Source of the DNA: CAVYGM01 sp963768025
GTDB lineage: Bacteria > Bacteroidota > Bacteroidia > Cytophagales > Spirosomataceae
Direction of reading: 5' to 3'
Assembly (NCBI GenBank): GCA_963768025.1
Contig: CAVYGM010000004.1
Location: 186,001 to 250,000 of the forward strand
DNA: 64,000 nt
The notes under the pieces are model-generated. The model did no database searches and was not told where the DNA came from. It worked only from the letters and a program-made list of their open reading frames with translations. Shown here in pieces: positions 1 through 9,051 of this stretch (positions are counted from its first letter, which is position 1; the number at the start of each line of letters is the position of its first letter). A program made the position numbers and the translations under genes.

Positions 1-664
1 GCCTAACCACCTCATATTCCAGGCCAGCCCGAATGGAGGCCGGGTGGTCAGTATCTTTCACAAACTCCGTGCTTAGCCGAAGGGATTTGGTGGGAATATA
101 AGTAAATCCGGCACGCAGGACAGTAGGTACCTGCTCCGTATTCTCACCGGAATAATGGCTTTGGGTGAGATTGGAAAGATGTGCTCCGAAGTACACCGTT
201 GAACTCAGTTGAGCGATGCCTCCCATCTCTACGACAAAGGCCTTGCGGCTCAACGACACGTTGGAGGCAGTTACTGCCAGTTGACGATAACCCACTTTCA
301 ATCCCAAACTAATGCGATTGATGCGGTGCGCTACGCCCAGGCCAAAGGATAATTCATTGTAAATTTTGTCGCCAAATCGCTGCACCGAGAAGCCCGAGAC
401 CAGTTCTTTCCTCAGGGGCAGCACTAGTCCGAAAGCGAAGGTACTCAGGCCGTCAAACCCATAGTACGAGTGATAAGAAGTAAAAAGGGAAGGCTCAGAG
501 AGGCTGGCAATACCCGCTACGTTATGAAAAAGTGCATATCGATCCGACTGCGCTATGACCGAATTGCCCATTCCGTGGGAACGAGCCCCAATCGGAATAT
601 CCCCGATATTGGCAAAAGCCGGGCTGGCTATAAGAAGCAATAGAAACAAGCCCGGACGCAGCAT
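1..664 (-). CDS. PorV/PorQ-like outer-membrane beta-barrel protein (partial)
   Basis: The reading frame opens with ATG at 664 and runs off the left edge, so 221 residues are visible and the C-terminus is missing. It starts with a signal peptide (MLRPGLFLLLLIASPAFA, then N) and continues with the 'GARSHGMGNSVIAQSD' style opening followed by alternating amphipathic strands, as in the PorV/PorQ group of FadL-like barrels of Bacteroidota. PorV-type proteins sit in the outer membrane and some work with the type IX secretion system; which subgroup this is cannot be decided. The upstream gene ends 8 bases before this ATG, so the two are probably co-transcribed. Confidence 0.7.
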   Translation of the reverse strand, partial: MLRPGLFLLLLIASPAFANIGDIPIGARSHGMGNSVIAQSDRYALFHNVAGIASLSEPSLFTSYHSYYGFDGLSTFAFGLVLPLRKELVSGFSVQRFGDKIYNELSFGLGVAHRINRISLGLKVGYRQLAVTASNVSLSRKAFVVEMGGIAQLSSTVYFGAHLSNLTQSHYSGENTEQVPTVLRAGFTYIPTKSLRLSTEFVKDTDHPASIRAGLEYEVVR

Positions 665-672
665 GAAAGGGC

Positions 673-1791
673 CTAGTTGAACTTACGCTTTACAATAGCC
701 AACAAGTCACCCACAGCCTCGCTTTTCATGTCCCAGGAGTACTGGGCGGCAAATTTATCCGAAATCAACGCTTTGGCCTCATCATAATCATCCGCCTGAT
801 CCAACTCCCGCATCGCCTCATCAAAAGCATCGCTGTTTCGATCAAATAGCTGATTGACAAACATAAACCGATGGCCCAACGCTATACTTTTCAGAATACT
901 ATCTACTTTCACAGCTATGTTTCCGTAAGTAGTTTCTTCTAAAGGCTTATCCACTTTGTAGTGGTTGTTGAGGGAGGCACTCTCAACCGTGGTCACCAGC
1001 ATATGCGAAGTGTGAACAGTGGGTAGTGGTGACACTGACCTCGAATCGGACGGAACCGGCTGAACGGCCGGCGCAGGGGCATCGCTCAGGTCGGTATCAA
1101 AAAACGATTTGTTTTCGAACTGCTGAGTCGAAGGGATGGCAGGTGTGCTCCTCGGAGTTGCTTCCGGCGCTATGGATACCACATCCATAGCCACTACGGA
1201 CGAGAACTCTTTTACATAAGGAGTAATTTCATCCAGCGATGCGCCACCATTTACAATTTCAGACAACCAGTTCAGAGCCTGATTGACAAACACAAAATCA
1301 GATCCACTGTCAGTCAGGCGCAGGGCCAGCGTTTTGGCAACGGCTGCGTGTATATGAGTATACTTAGTGAGGGTACGGGACGTGCCTACATCGAACGTAA
1401 AATTCGGCAAGGACCGAAGTCTGTTCTCAAAATACTCGCCCGGAGCCAGCAGCAACAGTAGCGCTTGCGTGGTAGATTCCAGGAGTAATGGCTGCAAGTC
1501 GTTGCGTTTGATGGCAATATGGCGGGAAACCGTGTTCATAAATTCCTGCATAGCGCCCACTACCTCCTCATTCTCAAAGTCAAAGTACGGGCTGCGAAAA
1601 GCCTGTGCATCTCCTTTCCACTGGTCAAACAAGCGATTGATGATACCAAGGTTCACCTGCCTGGAAGGTGTAAGAGTGAGGAGTTGCTGGCCGTTTATTA
1701 CCGTCCTTGTCTGATAAAAGTCAGCAAGTACTTTGGATGTAAATTGGTCTGAATAATCTTTCAGAGCCGTTTGATTCAGTTTCCCAGGCAT
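673..1791 (-). CDS. conserved hypothetical protein, probable cytoplasmic scaffold or regulator
   Basis: A 372-residue protein without signal peptide or membrane segment. The start at 1791 (MPGKLNQTALKDY) is preferred over an ATG 60 bases further up, which would run through the region in front of the divergent thymidine kinase. The N-terminal ~190 residues are helical; a proline/serine-rich linker lies around residues 200-270; the last ~75 residues contain 'GHRFMFVNQLFDRNSDAF' followed by an acidic helix and a terminal 'VKRKFN'. I recall this C-terminal segment from many uncharacterised Bacteroidota proteins, but no function is established. A similar phrase, 'SDFVFVNQALNWLSEI', occurs earlier, suggesting an internal repeat. 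It is 8 bases upstream of the PorV-like gene. Confidence 0.6.
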   Translation of the reverse strand: MPGKLNQTALKDYSDQFTSKVLADFYQTRTVINGQQLLTLTPSRQVNLGIINRLFDQWKGDAQAFRSPYFDFENEEVVGAMQEFMNTVSRHIAIKRNDLQPLLLESTTQALLLLLAPGEYFENRLRSLPNFTFDVGTSRTLTKYTHIHAAVAKTLALRLTDSGSDFVFVNQALNWLSEIVNGGASLDEITPYVKEFSSVVAMDVVSIAPEATPRSTPAIPSTQQFENKSFFDTDLSDAPAPAVQPVPSDSRSVSPLPTVHTSHMLVTTVESASLNNHYKVDKPLEETTYGNIAVKVDSILKSIALGHRFMFVNQLFDRNSDAFDEAMRELDQADDYDEAKALISDKFAAQYSWDMKSEAVGDLLAIVKRKFN

Positions 1792-1895
1792 AACAAAATT
1801 GGGGGTATTTAAAGGGCAAGGTATGAAAAAAATGTATTTGCTTTGTGCCACATATCAAAAACAGGCACGCTAGCCGTGCCCACAATATACGAACA

Positions 1896-2495
1896 ATGTT
1901 CATCGAACCTTCACAAAAAAAGGAAATTCTGTATCCACGAACAGGCTGGATTGAGGTAATCTGCGGTTCTATGTTTTCGGGTAAAACCGAAGAATTAATT
2001 CGACGTCTGAATCGGGCAAAAATAGCCCGCCAAAAGGTCGAAATTTTTAAGCCTTCAGTTGATAAACGCTACCATCAAATGGACATTGTTTCGCACAATG
2101 AAAATTCCATCCGGTCTACGCCCGTACAGACGGCTTCCGAAATACTTCTCCTAACCGGCAATTGCGAAGTAGTAGGGCTTGACGAAGCTCAGTTTTTTGA
2201 TGGTTCCATAGTGGACATATGTAGCCTACTCGCCGATAATGGCAAGCGGGTGATCGTGGCCGGGCTGGACATGGATTACCTTGGCAAGCCCTTTGGCTGC
2301 ATGCCGCAGCTCATGAGCATTGCCGAATATGTTACCAAGGTGCACGCTATTTGTGTGGTATGCGGCGATGTAGCCTCCCACTCCTACCGTACATCCCCTT
2401 CGCAGGAGCGTGTGCTCCTTGGCGAAACCGACGCTTACGAAGCCCGCTGCCGCCGGTGTTTCAATTTGGGCGAAAAGGTGGTCAAGAATTTTTAG
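1896..2495 (+). CDS. tdk: thymidine kinase (type II)
   Basis: Phosphorylates thymidine to dTMP with ATP in the pyrimidine salvage pathway. The start at 1896 gives 199 residues and the family-typical opening MFIEPS; a longer frame begins at 1845 but adds an unrelated 17-residue tail. The P-loop GSMFSGKT is at about residues 24-31, the Walker-B/catalytic segment DEAQFFD at about 96-102, and the two structural zinc pairs CVVC and CRRC lie near 150 and 187. The C-terminal tyrosine-containing substrate loop (SHSYRTSP) is present. It is divergent from the hypothetical gene and convergent with the GreA-like gene. Confidence 0.93.
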   Translation: MFIEPSQKKEILYPRTGWIEVICGSMFSGKTEELIRRLNRAKIARQKVEIFKPSVDKRYHQMDIVSHNENSIRSTPVQTASEILLLTGNCEVVGLDEAQFFDGSIVDICSLLADNGKRVIVAGLDMDYLGKPFGCMPQLMSIAEYVTKVHAICVVCGDVASHSYRTSPSQERVLLGETDAYEARCRRCFNLGEKVVKNF

Positions 2496-2498
2496 AAA

Positions 2499-2954
2499 TC
2501 AGTATACATTCTCAATGGTGAATGAGCTGGAATTCATGGAGAAAGAGTCGCCCGTTTTTTTGTTTTTCATCACTTCATAAATGGGAGCCAGCGTGGAAAT
2601 TCCGTAGACTTTCTTCCCCTCACTTTCAAACTCGCCACTCACTCCCACCAGAAACGTCATCTTGTTGGTTACCACCACGGCCCCAGGCTGCACCTGATCA
2701 AAAGTAGACTGAAAATCAATCCGATTGAAGAGGGCGGCAGAATCTTCCAGGAAATCGAAATGCGATTGCAGATCCGTCATCTCATTGAGCATTTCCTGCT
2801 GGTTCGACTCATATGTTTCGCTCATGTTATCATCGGCGTTTCGGCCCGCTCCCTCGCGTAGGCGGCGCATATCTTCCTGAGCCACAGCCATTCGATCATT
2901 CAAATTATTTTTGCACGCTTCTATAATCTTTTGTTTGCTCTCTGATGTGTTCAT
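2499..2954 (-). CDS. GreA/GreB-like C-terminal domain protein
   Basis: A 151-residue cytoplasmic protein. The first ~80 residues are strongly helical and charged, consistent with a coiled coil (ESNQQEMLNEMTDLQSHFDF). The remainder has the FKBP-like fold pattern of the GreA/GreB C-terminal domain, with 'VQPGAVVVTNKMTFLVGV', 'ISTLAPIYEVMKNKKTGDSF' and a final hydrophobic strand. Classical GreA has an acidic coiled-coil tip that rescues backtracked RNA polymerase; whether this divergent form still binds polymerase is an inference. Bacteroidota homologues are often left as hypothetical. The ORF ends 3 bases after the tdk stop on the other strand. Confidence 0.6.
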   Translation of the reverse strand: MNTSESKQKIIEACKNNLNDRMAVAQEDMRRLREGAGRNADDNMSETYESNQQEMLNEMTDLQSHFDFLEDSAALFNRIDFQSTFDQVQPGAVVVTNKMTFLVGVSGEFESEGKKVYGISTLAPIYEVMKNKKTGDSFSMNSSSFTIENVY

Positions 2955-2992
2955 ATGAATAATTTGAAATGTAAGTGTAATTTGAAATACAG

Positions 2993-3037
2993 GATAGAAT
3001 GCCAGTGTTGTTAAAAAAACTGCGCCAGCATTCTATC
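2993..3037. repeat. inverted repeat of the TATCATTC intergenic family
   Basis: GATAGAATGC at 2993-3002 is mirrored by GCATTCTATC at 3028-3037, with a 25-base spacer. The arms contain the same core as the repeats at 25.0, 28.7 and 33.0 kb. It lies between the GreA-like gene and the S9 peptidase gene. There is no T-run after either arm, so a terminator role is not supported. Confidence 0.5.
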
Positions 3038-3123
3038 ATGTCGTTACTACCGTCGGGTGTGTTCCCTTCTGGCACCAAAAATAGGATAGATTGTCTGATC
3101 CTTTTATCCTGAAAGTCATTGGC

Positions 3124-5300
3124 TTATTCCCGGTTATTTTCACCTATATACCGCTCAAAAAACTCGTAGATGCGCAGGATTCGGTCAATCCGCTGGCGGG
3201 GATTTCCGCTTCGGCTAAGCTCATGCGTGGCTCCCGGCATTCGTACATATTCCACATCTTTCCCCAATACCTTCATGCTTTTATACAGAAGTTCACTCTG
3301 GATCACCCCCGTGCGCAGGTCGTTCTCGCCGTGTTTGATCAGGAGGGGGGTGTTGATATTTTGCACAAAGGTCTGCGGGGAGTTGGCCAGCATCGAAGCT
3401 GCGGTTTCTTTTTCCCAGGGATACCCACCGAAGTACCCCGGCACCAGCCGCCAGGCGTTGCCCTCGCCCATGAAGGTAGTGAGCTCGTACACGCCCCGCT
3501 GGGCAAAGGCCGCCTTGAAGCGGTTGTCGTGCGCCACGATCCAGGCCGTGAGGTAGCCCGCGTAGGAGCCTCCCGTGATTACCTGACGGGCCGTATCTAC
3601 CCAGGTTCTTTGGCGGCTTCGGTGGCGGCAGCCAGTACGTCCTCGGCCGGGCCGGTGCCCCAGTCGCGATAGTTGGCTTTCATGAAGTCAACGCCGTAAC
3701 CGCCCGACCCACGCGGGTTGGCGTACACAATGCCGTAATCCTGGGCGCAGAAAAACTGGAACTCGTGCCACATAGAGGCTTCGCCCGGTCCCCACATAGC
3801 CGTCGGGCCGCCGTGCATGTTGAGCAGCAGCGGGTACTTTTTGCCCGCTTCCACCACCGTGGGCTTCATGATCCAGTATTCGATGGTCTGGCCGGCTGAG
3901 TTTTTCAGGGTATGTCTTTCGGGAAAGCTAAGGGCTTTCTTACTTACCCATTCGACGTTATGGCTACTCAGACGTTCTTCTTTTTTGAAGTCCAGATCGG
4001 CGCGGTAGAGCTCGGACGGATTGGCTAGCTCGGTTTTGGCAAAAAGTACCCCTTTATCCGAAACGGCAAAATCCGTCACGCCCATGGTGAAAGCGGTGAG
4101 CTGCTCTACTTTACCCGAAGGGGCCGCCATCCGGTAGGCGGGCGCTCCGCCGTTGGCCGAAGCCGTAAAGTACAGGCTTTTGCTATTGGCGGCCCAGGTG
4201 AGGCCACCCGCCGAGCGGTCGAAGTCCGAGATGACCGGGCGGGCGTTGGCCGTCAGCGGCGCTACTCCCACGTGGCCCTGATCCAGCATAGCCGGCCGGA
4301 CGGGGGCCAGTGAGGTAACAAAGGCCAGTTGCTTGCCGTCGGGCGATACCGTCGGTTGGCTGAAGGTCCGTAGCGGATCGCTAAGCAGGGTCATCCAGCC
4401 ACTGCCGTCGGCGTTGAGCCGTACCACGCGGCTGCGGATGGAGCGGTCGGGATGCAACAGGCTGTCGCCTTGGGTTACCAGCACTACCTTGCCATCCGGC
4501 GTCCAGTCGGCCTGAGAGTAGCTGTAATAGCCCCGCGTCAGGGGTTTGGGAGTAGCGTCCTGCTTTACTTCTATGGTGTACAAGTGCCCGAAGGATAACT
4601 CGGGCTGCGTGGTGGACTCAGCCTGAAAATTGAGGCGGTTGATGACCTTGGCTTTTTTATCCTCGGTATCTTTTTGCAGGAAAGCACGGATTTCGGCTAG
4701 GGAGCCGTCCGGGTCAGGCTTTACATTCTTTGGTGCTACCACAAAGGAGTTATTCGTAAACCCAGGTTTTTCCAGCGACCAGGCAGGTAGCGCTTTGGTG
4801 GGGTTCAGGATCGAATCTTTCAGCATTTCGCTCATGGAAAGTCCGGCCGCAAACAGAATCAATTTCCCGTCCGGCGACCAGCGTGGACTACCCGCCCCGT
4901 AGGCACTCTGCGTGAGCTGCCAGGCTTCACCCCCACTTAGCGGCAGGATGAATACCTGACTTTTGTCTTTCGCCTTTCGGACAAAAGCGATCCGACTCCC
5001 GTCCGGCGACCAAGCGGGTTGACTGGCACTCTCAGAGCCGTAGGTAAGGGCGCGCGGCGCGGCCTTCGTTTCCAGATCCACCAAATAGAGGTGCGTGTGG
5101 TACTCGTATTCAAATTTTGAATCAGGTACCGGGTCCGTGGTAGTCAGGGTATAAATGGCCTGTTTGCCCGTGGGCGAGATACTGATGGTACCTACCTGTT
5201 GGATTTTGGTGAGGTCACTGGCTTTTACTTTTTCTTTGGGCTGGGCGTAAGAGGGTACCGCTAGCAATAGGCCACAAATTAGGAGGCAGAGGTATTTCAT
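3124..5300 (-). CDS. S9 family peptidase (prolyl oligopeptidase/acylaminoacyl type), frameshifted
   Basis: An exported serine peptidase expected to cleave short peptides in the periplasm. The start at 5300 gives a signal peptide (MKYLCLLICGLLLAVPSYAQ). A WD40-like/PD40 beta-propeller fills about residues 30-400 ('PAWSPDGSRIAFV', 'PRWSPDGKLILFA'), then an alpha/beta hydrolase domain. The nucleophile GGSYAGY, the acid in HGENDLRTG and the histidine in THELSRSG are all encoded, but a one-base deletion near 3599-3605 throws the frame into a stop just before the nucleophile. Adding one base reads through to give 725 residues, normal for the family. Either an assembly indel or a very recent pseudogene; the triad is otherwise intact. 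Confidence 0.8.
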
Positions 5301-5453
5301 AGGGGTTGGGTTGAAGTGTTGGAACCTAGCCCGAAAGATACTAAAAGGAAAAGTCCCTCCGAAAAAGAATTTCCTGGGGGACTTTCCAAAAAGCAGCCAC
5401 GTACTACTTTTCCAGTTCATCCCTCACCCGGAAAAATCATACTTGCCAACCAT

Positions 5454-5486
5454 GCAAAAGAGGCCACCCACGGGCGGCCTCTTGCA
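5454..5486. terminator. stem-loop terminator after the DAHP synthase gene
   Basis: Complementary arms around AAGAGGCC and GGCCTCTT lie 23 bases beyond the stop of the aromatic-pathway gene. On the minus strand the right arm runs into TTTTGC, a short T-run. Confidence 0.55.
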
Positions 5487-5508
5487 ATATCACTAAATAC
5501 AACGCAAT

Positions 5509-6603
5509 CTAGGCATTCACCTGATTCATCACTTCGGTTTGCTTGCGGATAGACTCCATGTGTACCAGCTTGAAAAGCTCGTCAACCAAATTGGGGAACA
5601 GGTTGAGGCTCTTGCCCCAGTCGGCGCGGGTATTCAGGATTTCGCGGAAGCGATCTACCTGGTAAGCGGCCACGTTGTTGTCGCGCTTGTACTCGGCCAG
5701 TTTTTCCACCAGAGACATGCGGGCGGCCAGGGTTTCGAGCAATTCGCGGTCCAGGTTGTCCAGTTTGCCCCGGATGATTTCCAGTTGGCTCTGGTACTCG
5801 TCGCCGTAGGACTCCTTGCGTACGTGCAGTTCGTGCAGCATCTCGCTCAGGGCGGCCGGCGTCAATTGCTGAGAGGCATCAGACCAAGCCTTGTCGGGGT
5901 CACGGTGCGACTCAATGATCAATCCGTCGTAGTTTAAGTCCAGGGCGCGTTGCGACAGCTCGAACAGGTAGGCGCGTTTGCCCGCCATGTGGCTGGGGTC
6001 GCCAATCACAGGTAACTGGGGGAAGAGGGTTTTTAGCTCAATGGCAATGGGCCACATGGGGGTATTGCGGAACTTGGTCTCCTGCGCGTTGGAAAATCCA
6101 CGGTGAATGGCTCCCAGCTTTTTCACACCCGCCTGATTGAGGCGTTCCAAAGCACCGATCCACAGCTGTAAATCGGGATTCACGGGATTTTTTACTAATA
6201 CGGGTACGTCAATGCCTTTGAGGGCATCGGCCAGTTCCTGTACGTTGAAGGGGTTTACCGTGGTACGGGCACCAACCCACAGAATGTCCACGCCGTATTT
6301 TAGCGCTAGCTCAATGTGCTGAGGATTGGCTACCTCCACCGCTACGGGCAGGCCCGTTTGCTTCTTCACTTCCTGGAGCCAGGGTAAAGCCGCCTCGCCC
6401 ATGCCTTCAAAGCTACCGGGACGGGTCCGCGGTTTCCAAACTCCCGCGCGAATCACGTGCGCAAAGCCTTCAGCCTTGATCTGCAGAGCAGACTCCAACA
6501 TTTGTTCCTCAGTTTCGGCGCTACATGGCCCGGCAATTACCAAGGGTTTACCGTCGGTATTAATCCAGCTACTCAGAGGCAGGATATCTAACGAAGCATT
6601 CAT
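5509..6603 (-). CDS. bifunctional 3-deoxy-7-phosphoheptulonate synthase / chorismate mutase (type II)
   Basis: Joins erythrose 4-phosphate and phosphoenolpyruvate to DAHP, the first shikimate step, and converts chorismate to prephenate, tying entry and exit of the aromatic pathway in one 364-residue protein. The DAHP synthase part (about residues 1-260) shows AGPCSAETEEQ, GARTTVNPF, IGDPSHMAGKR and ESHRDPDKAWSDA, characteristic of the KDSA-like type Ibeta class. A helical chorismate mutase domain follows (about 275-350), with RELLETLAARMSLVEKLAEYK and VDRFREIL. The start at 6603 (MNASLDIL) is favoured; an ATG three codons upstream is also possible. No other aromatic-pathway genes are nearby. 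Confidence 0.92.
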   Translation of the reverse strand: MNASLDILPLSSWINTDGKPLVIAGPCSAETEEQMLESALQIKAEGFAHVIRAGVWKPRTRPGSFEGMGEAALPWLQEVKKQTGLPVAVEVANPQHIELALKYGVDILWVGARTTVNPFNVQELADALKGIDVPVLVKNPVNPDLQLWIGALERLNQAGVKKLGAIHRGFSNAQETKFRNTPMWPIAIELKTLFPQLPVIGDPSHMAGKRAYLFELSQRALDLNYDGLIIESHRDPDKAWSDASQQLTPAALSEMLHELHVRKESYGDEYQSQLEIIRGKLDNLDRELLETLAARMSLVEKLAEYKRDNNVAAYQVDRFREILNTRADWGKSLNLFPNLVDELFKLVHMESIRKQTEVMNQVNA

Positions 6604-6781
6604 AGTCAACAACTTAACCTTATAAAAAAATAAACAGAACTATGATTTTTATCGGACATGGAGGGTATTTCAGGTCTTTCTGTACCTTTGTTGCCCAAAC
6701 AATTGATAGGTCATAATAATTAGTATGAATCTTAAAAAAGTCATACAATCGGATCGCTTCGACCTCCCGTAACTTCGTTGA

Positions 6782-6826
6782 AATATACCCCTATTCTTTT
6801 CATTTAAATAAGAAAAGGGGTATATT
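6782..6826. repeat. palindromic element upstream of the proline dehydrogenase gene
   Basis: ATATACCCC near 6783 and GGGGTATAT near 6816 form the arms of an interrupted hairpin; CTTTTC and GAAAAG extend it around an AT-rich loop. It ends about 25 bases before the ATG at 6851. It could be a transcription-factor operator or an mRNA leader hairpin; the sequence does not distinguish them. Confidence 0.45.
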
Positions 6827-6850
6827 TACCCTATTAACAAATCACTAAAA

Positions 6851-8046
6851 ATGGCCTCGATAGCACATCAAGCCGTTTCTCCTTCCCTCTTTGAAGACAC
6901 CACAGTCGCTTTCGCGTCCAAATCCAATTCACAACTTCGCAAGACGTATTGGCTCTTTGCCATGATGAATCGGGCAGGACTTGTAAATGTAGGCACTTTT
7001 TTTATAAAGTTAGCTTTACGATTACATTTACCCATAAAAAAACTCATTCGGAGCACTATCTATCGAGCAATTCTGCGGTGGGGAAACCATCCGGGAATGC
7101 GAGAGAACTATTCAGCAGTTGGAGCTTCGGGCATCAGGTACCATCCTGGATTATTCCATCGAAGGGGAAGACAATGAGGCGGATTTTGAATCTACCACGG
7201 CCGAACTGCTTCGCACGATTGACCGCGCCGCTTCGTCGGACGACAATTCCATTTACGGTCTTCAAGGTATCGGGTATTGGGCCTCGAACGATCTTCTTGA
7301 AAAAGTGCAAAGTAAGGCACCACCTTGACTCCCTGAGGAGCAGAAAGCCTATGACCGGGTGGCCCAGCGGGTGGACAAGTTGTGCGGACAGGCCCACTAC
7401 GGAAGGTGCGGATCCTGGTTGATGCCGAAGAAAGCTGGATTCAGGATGTAATTGATCACGCTGGCTTACACGATGATGGCCCGCTATAATACCCGCGGGC
7501 CATCGTTTTCAATACCTACCAGCTTTATCGGCACGAAACACTGGAATCCTTCAAAAATGCGTTTTTGAAAGCGCGGGAAAGCGGGTATGTTCTGGGCGGA
7601 AAGCTGGTACGGGGTGCCTATATGGAAAAGGAGCGCTCCGGGCCCGGGAGAACAACTACCGCAGCCCGATTCATACGTCCAAGGAAGCGACGGACCGGGA
7701 TTTCAACGCCGCCATTGACTTCTCGCTGGAACATATCAACCTGTTTGAAGTATGCCTGGGTACTCACAACGATTACAGTTGTCTGTATTGTACGCCAAAA
7801 AATGGCCAAACTTGGCCTGAAGCACAATGACTCCCGCGTCTGGTTTGCGCAGTTCCTGGGCATGAGTGACAATATATCCTACAATCTGGCCAAAAGGGGT
7901 ACAATGTTGCCAAATATGTACCTTACGGACCTATCGACTCCGTAATGCCCTACCTGTTTCGGAGGGCCGAAGAGAACAAATCTATTGCGGGACAAAGTAG
8001 CCGGGAATTCCTGTTGGTGAAACACGAAATGAAACGCCGCCACTGA
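6851..8046 (+). pseudogene. proline dehydrogenase with nine single-base indels and a stop
   Basis: Proline dehydrogenase oxidises proline to pyrroline-5-carboxylate with FAD and feeds the quinone pool. The protein can be read only by changing frame: the start (FASKSNSQLRKTYWLFAMMN), then FCGGETIRECERTIQQL, TILDYSIEGEDNEADFE, IPFTVFKVSGIG, DLLEKVQ, VRILVDAEESWIQDVID, LGGKLVRGAYMEKER, KMAKLGLKHNDSRVWFAQ, GYNVAKYVPYGPIDSVMP and RRAEENKSIAGQSSREF. Frame changes fall near 7068, 7245, 7280, 7404, 7460, 7495, 7636, 7800 and 7895 (four insertions, five deletions), plus an in-frame TGA at 7326. Correcting them gives 398 residues, full family length, with key motifs intact. A low-quality assembly patch or a very young pseudogene fits; long-term decay does not. 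Confidence 0.75.
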
Positions 8047-8155
8047 GTGCTGTGTAAGCCTCATAAAAAGGTTTAATTTTGCGTTTCACAAGTTTAGGTA
8101 CCATCGCAATGCACAAGGACACGATTCGGCAGTAGTCCTTCAATGCAGCCAAGGA

Positions 8156-8740
8156 ATGAATCAACCCAGAAATCCCACAAAATATCTTCTGTTCAGCGTC
8201 TTACTGATTGGCATCGACCAGGCCTCCAAGATGCTGGTCCATCAAAACATGGAACCGGGCTTTCCGGGACAGATTGCTCTGATTGGCGATTGGTTCAAGC
8301 TCCATTACGTATTAAACCCCGGTATGGCCTTTGGAATGCAGCTCGGCCATGAATACGGTAAACTCTTCCTGACGCTCTTCCGGCTGGTGGCTATGGGAGC
8401 CATTGCCTGGTATCTGATGAACCTCGCCCGTCGGGGTGCGGCTCCGGGGTTGCTGTGGGCGCTCGCCATGATCCTGGCCGGAGCCGTGGGCAATGTGATT
8501 GATAGTACGTTCTACGGCGTATTTCTGGGAAATGCGCCTTATGGCTCCCCTACCCCGTGGTTTCATGGGCAGGTTATCGACATGATTTTTGTAGATTTTT
8601 GGGAAGGCTTTGTACCCGATTGGGTGCCGGTATGGGGTGGCCAATACTACTCAACGCCTATTTTTAACATTGCCGATGCCTGTATTTTTGTGGGTGTATG
8701 CACGATTTTAATCTTTCAGAGCAGCTTTTTTACGCCATAG
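8156..8740 (+). CDS. lspA: lipoprotein signal peptidase II
   Basis: Cleaves the signal peptide of prolipoproteins after lipid attachment to the conserved cysteine; an inner-membrane aspartic protease. The 194-residue protein has four hydrophobic segments. The family motifs are in place: 'IDQASK' near the N-terminus, 'NPGMAFG' in the periplasmic loop, catalytic aspartates in GNVIDS and in FNIADACIF. The extra stretch between the two aspartates (about residues 120-165) is typical of Bacteroidota LspA. The gene is intact although the gene just upstream is shredded by indels. Many lipoproteins in this window (SusD, FKBP, FAS1, VCBS proteins) would be its substrates. Confidence 0.93.
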   Translation: MNQPRNPTKYLLFSVLLIGIDQASKMLVHQNMEPGFPGQIALIGDWFKLHYVLNPGMAFGMQLGHEYGKLFLTLFRLVAMGAIAWYLMNLARRGAAPGLLWALAMILAGAVGNVIDSTFYGVFLGNAPYGSPTPWFHGQVIDMIFVDFWEGFVPDWVPVWGGQYYSTPIFNIADACIFVGVCTILIFQSSFFTP

Positions 8741-8991
8741 CGGTGCGGTAGGCGAGAGACGATTCGGAGGTGATCACGAAGAGCGCTTCAGCCTACCGAA
8801 GATAGCGATCAGGCGTTCTTTCCGGCTGATCGATTCCTCTGCCGTGCTCAGGAGTTACCTACTGACCCTGAAAGTGAGGTACATCTACCCCTGACGATTC
8901 TCTGATTCCTGAAGCTAGAAAAGAAAACGAAGAACCAAACCGATAGTCAAAATCAGTACGCCCGTTTATTCCTTTGGATAACGCTTGTAAT
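8741..8991. other. intergenic region without recognisable gene
   Basis: About 250 bases between lspA and the strong terminator at 8992. No open frame with family resemblance, tRNA or repeat was recognised. Confidence 0.4.
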
Positions 8992-9035
8992 AAAGAGACG
9001 GGGTGTCACCGAACTTGGTGACACCCTGTCTCTTT
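8992..9035. terminator. strong bidirectional terminator hairpin
   Basis: A 19-base stem with one wobble pair: AAAGAGACGGGGTGTCACC at 8992-9010 and GGTGACACCCTGTCTCTTT at 9017-9035, with loop GAACTT. It separates lspA (plus) from the convergent Ig-like gene (minus) and probably ends both transcripts. Confidence 0.8.
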
Positions 9036-9051
9036 ATGGTGGCAGATTGAA

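Noticed and set aside
1845..1895. Longer thymidine kinase start
   Set aside because: The extra 17 residues do not resemble the family, whereas MFIEPS at 1896 is the typical N-terminus.
7320..7330. Selenocysteine or readthrough TGA in proline dehydrogenase
   Set aside because: The gene has nine other frame breaks, the position is not a catalytic residue in the family, and no SECIS-like element or sel genes are seen.
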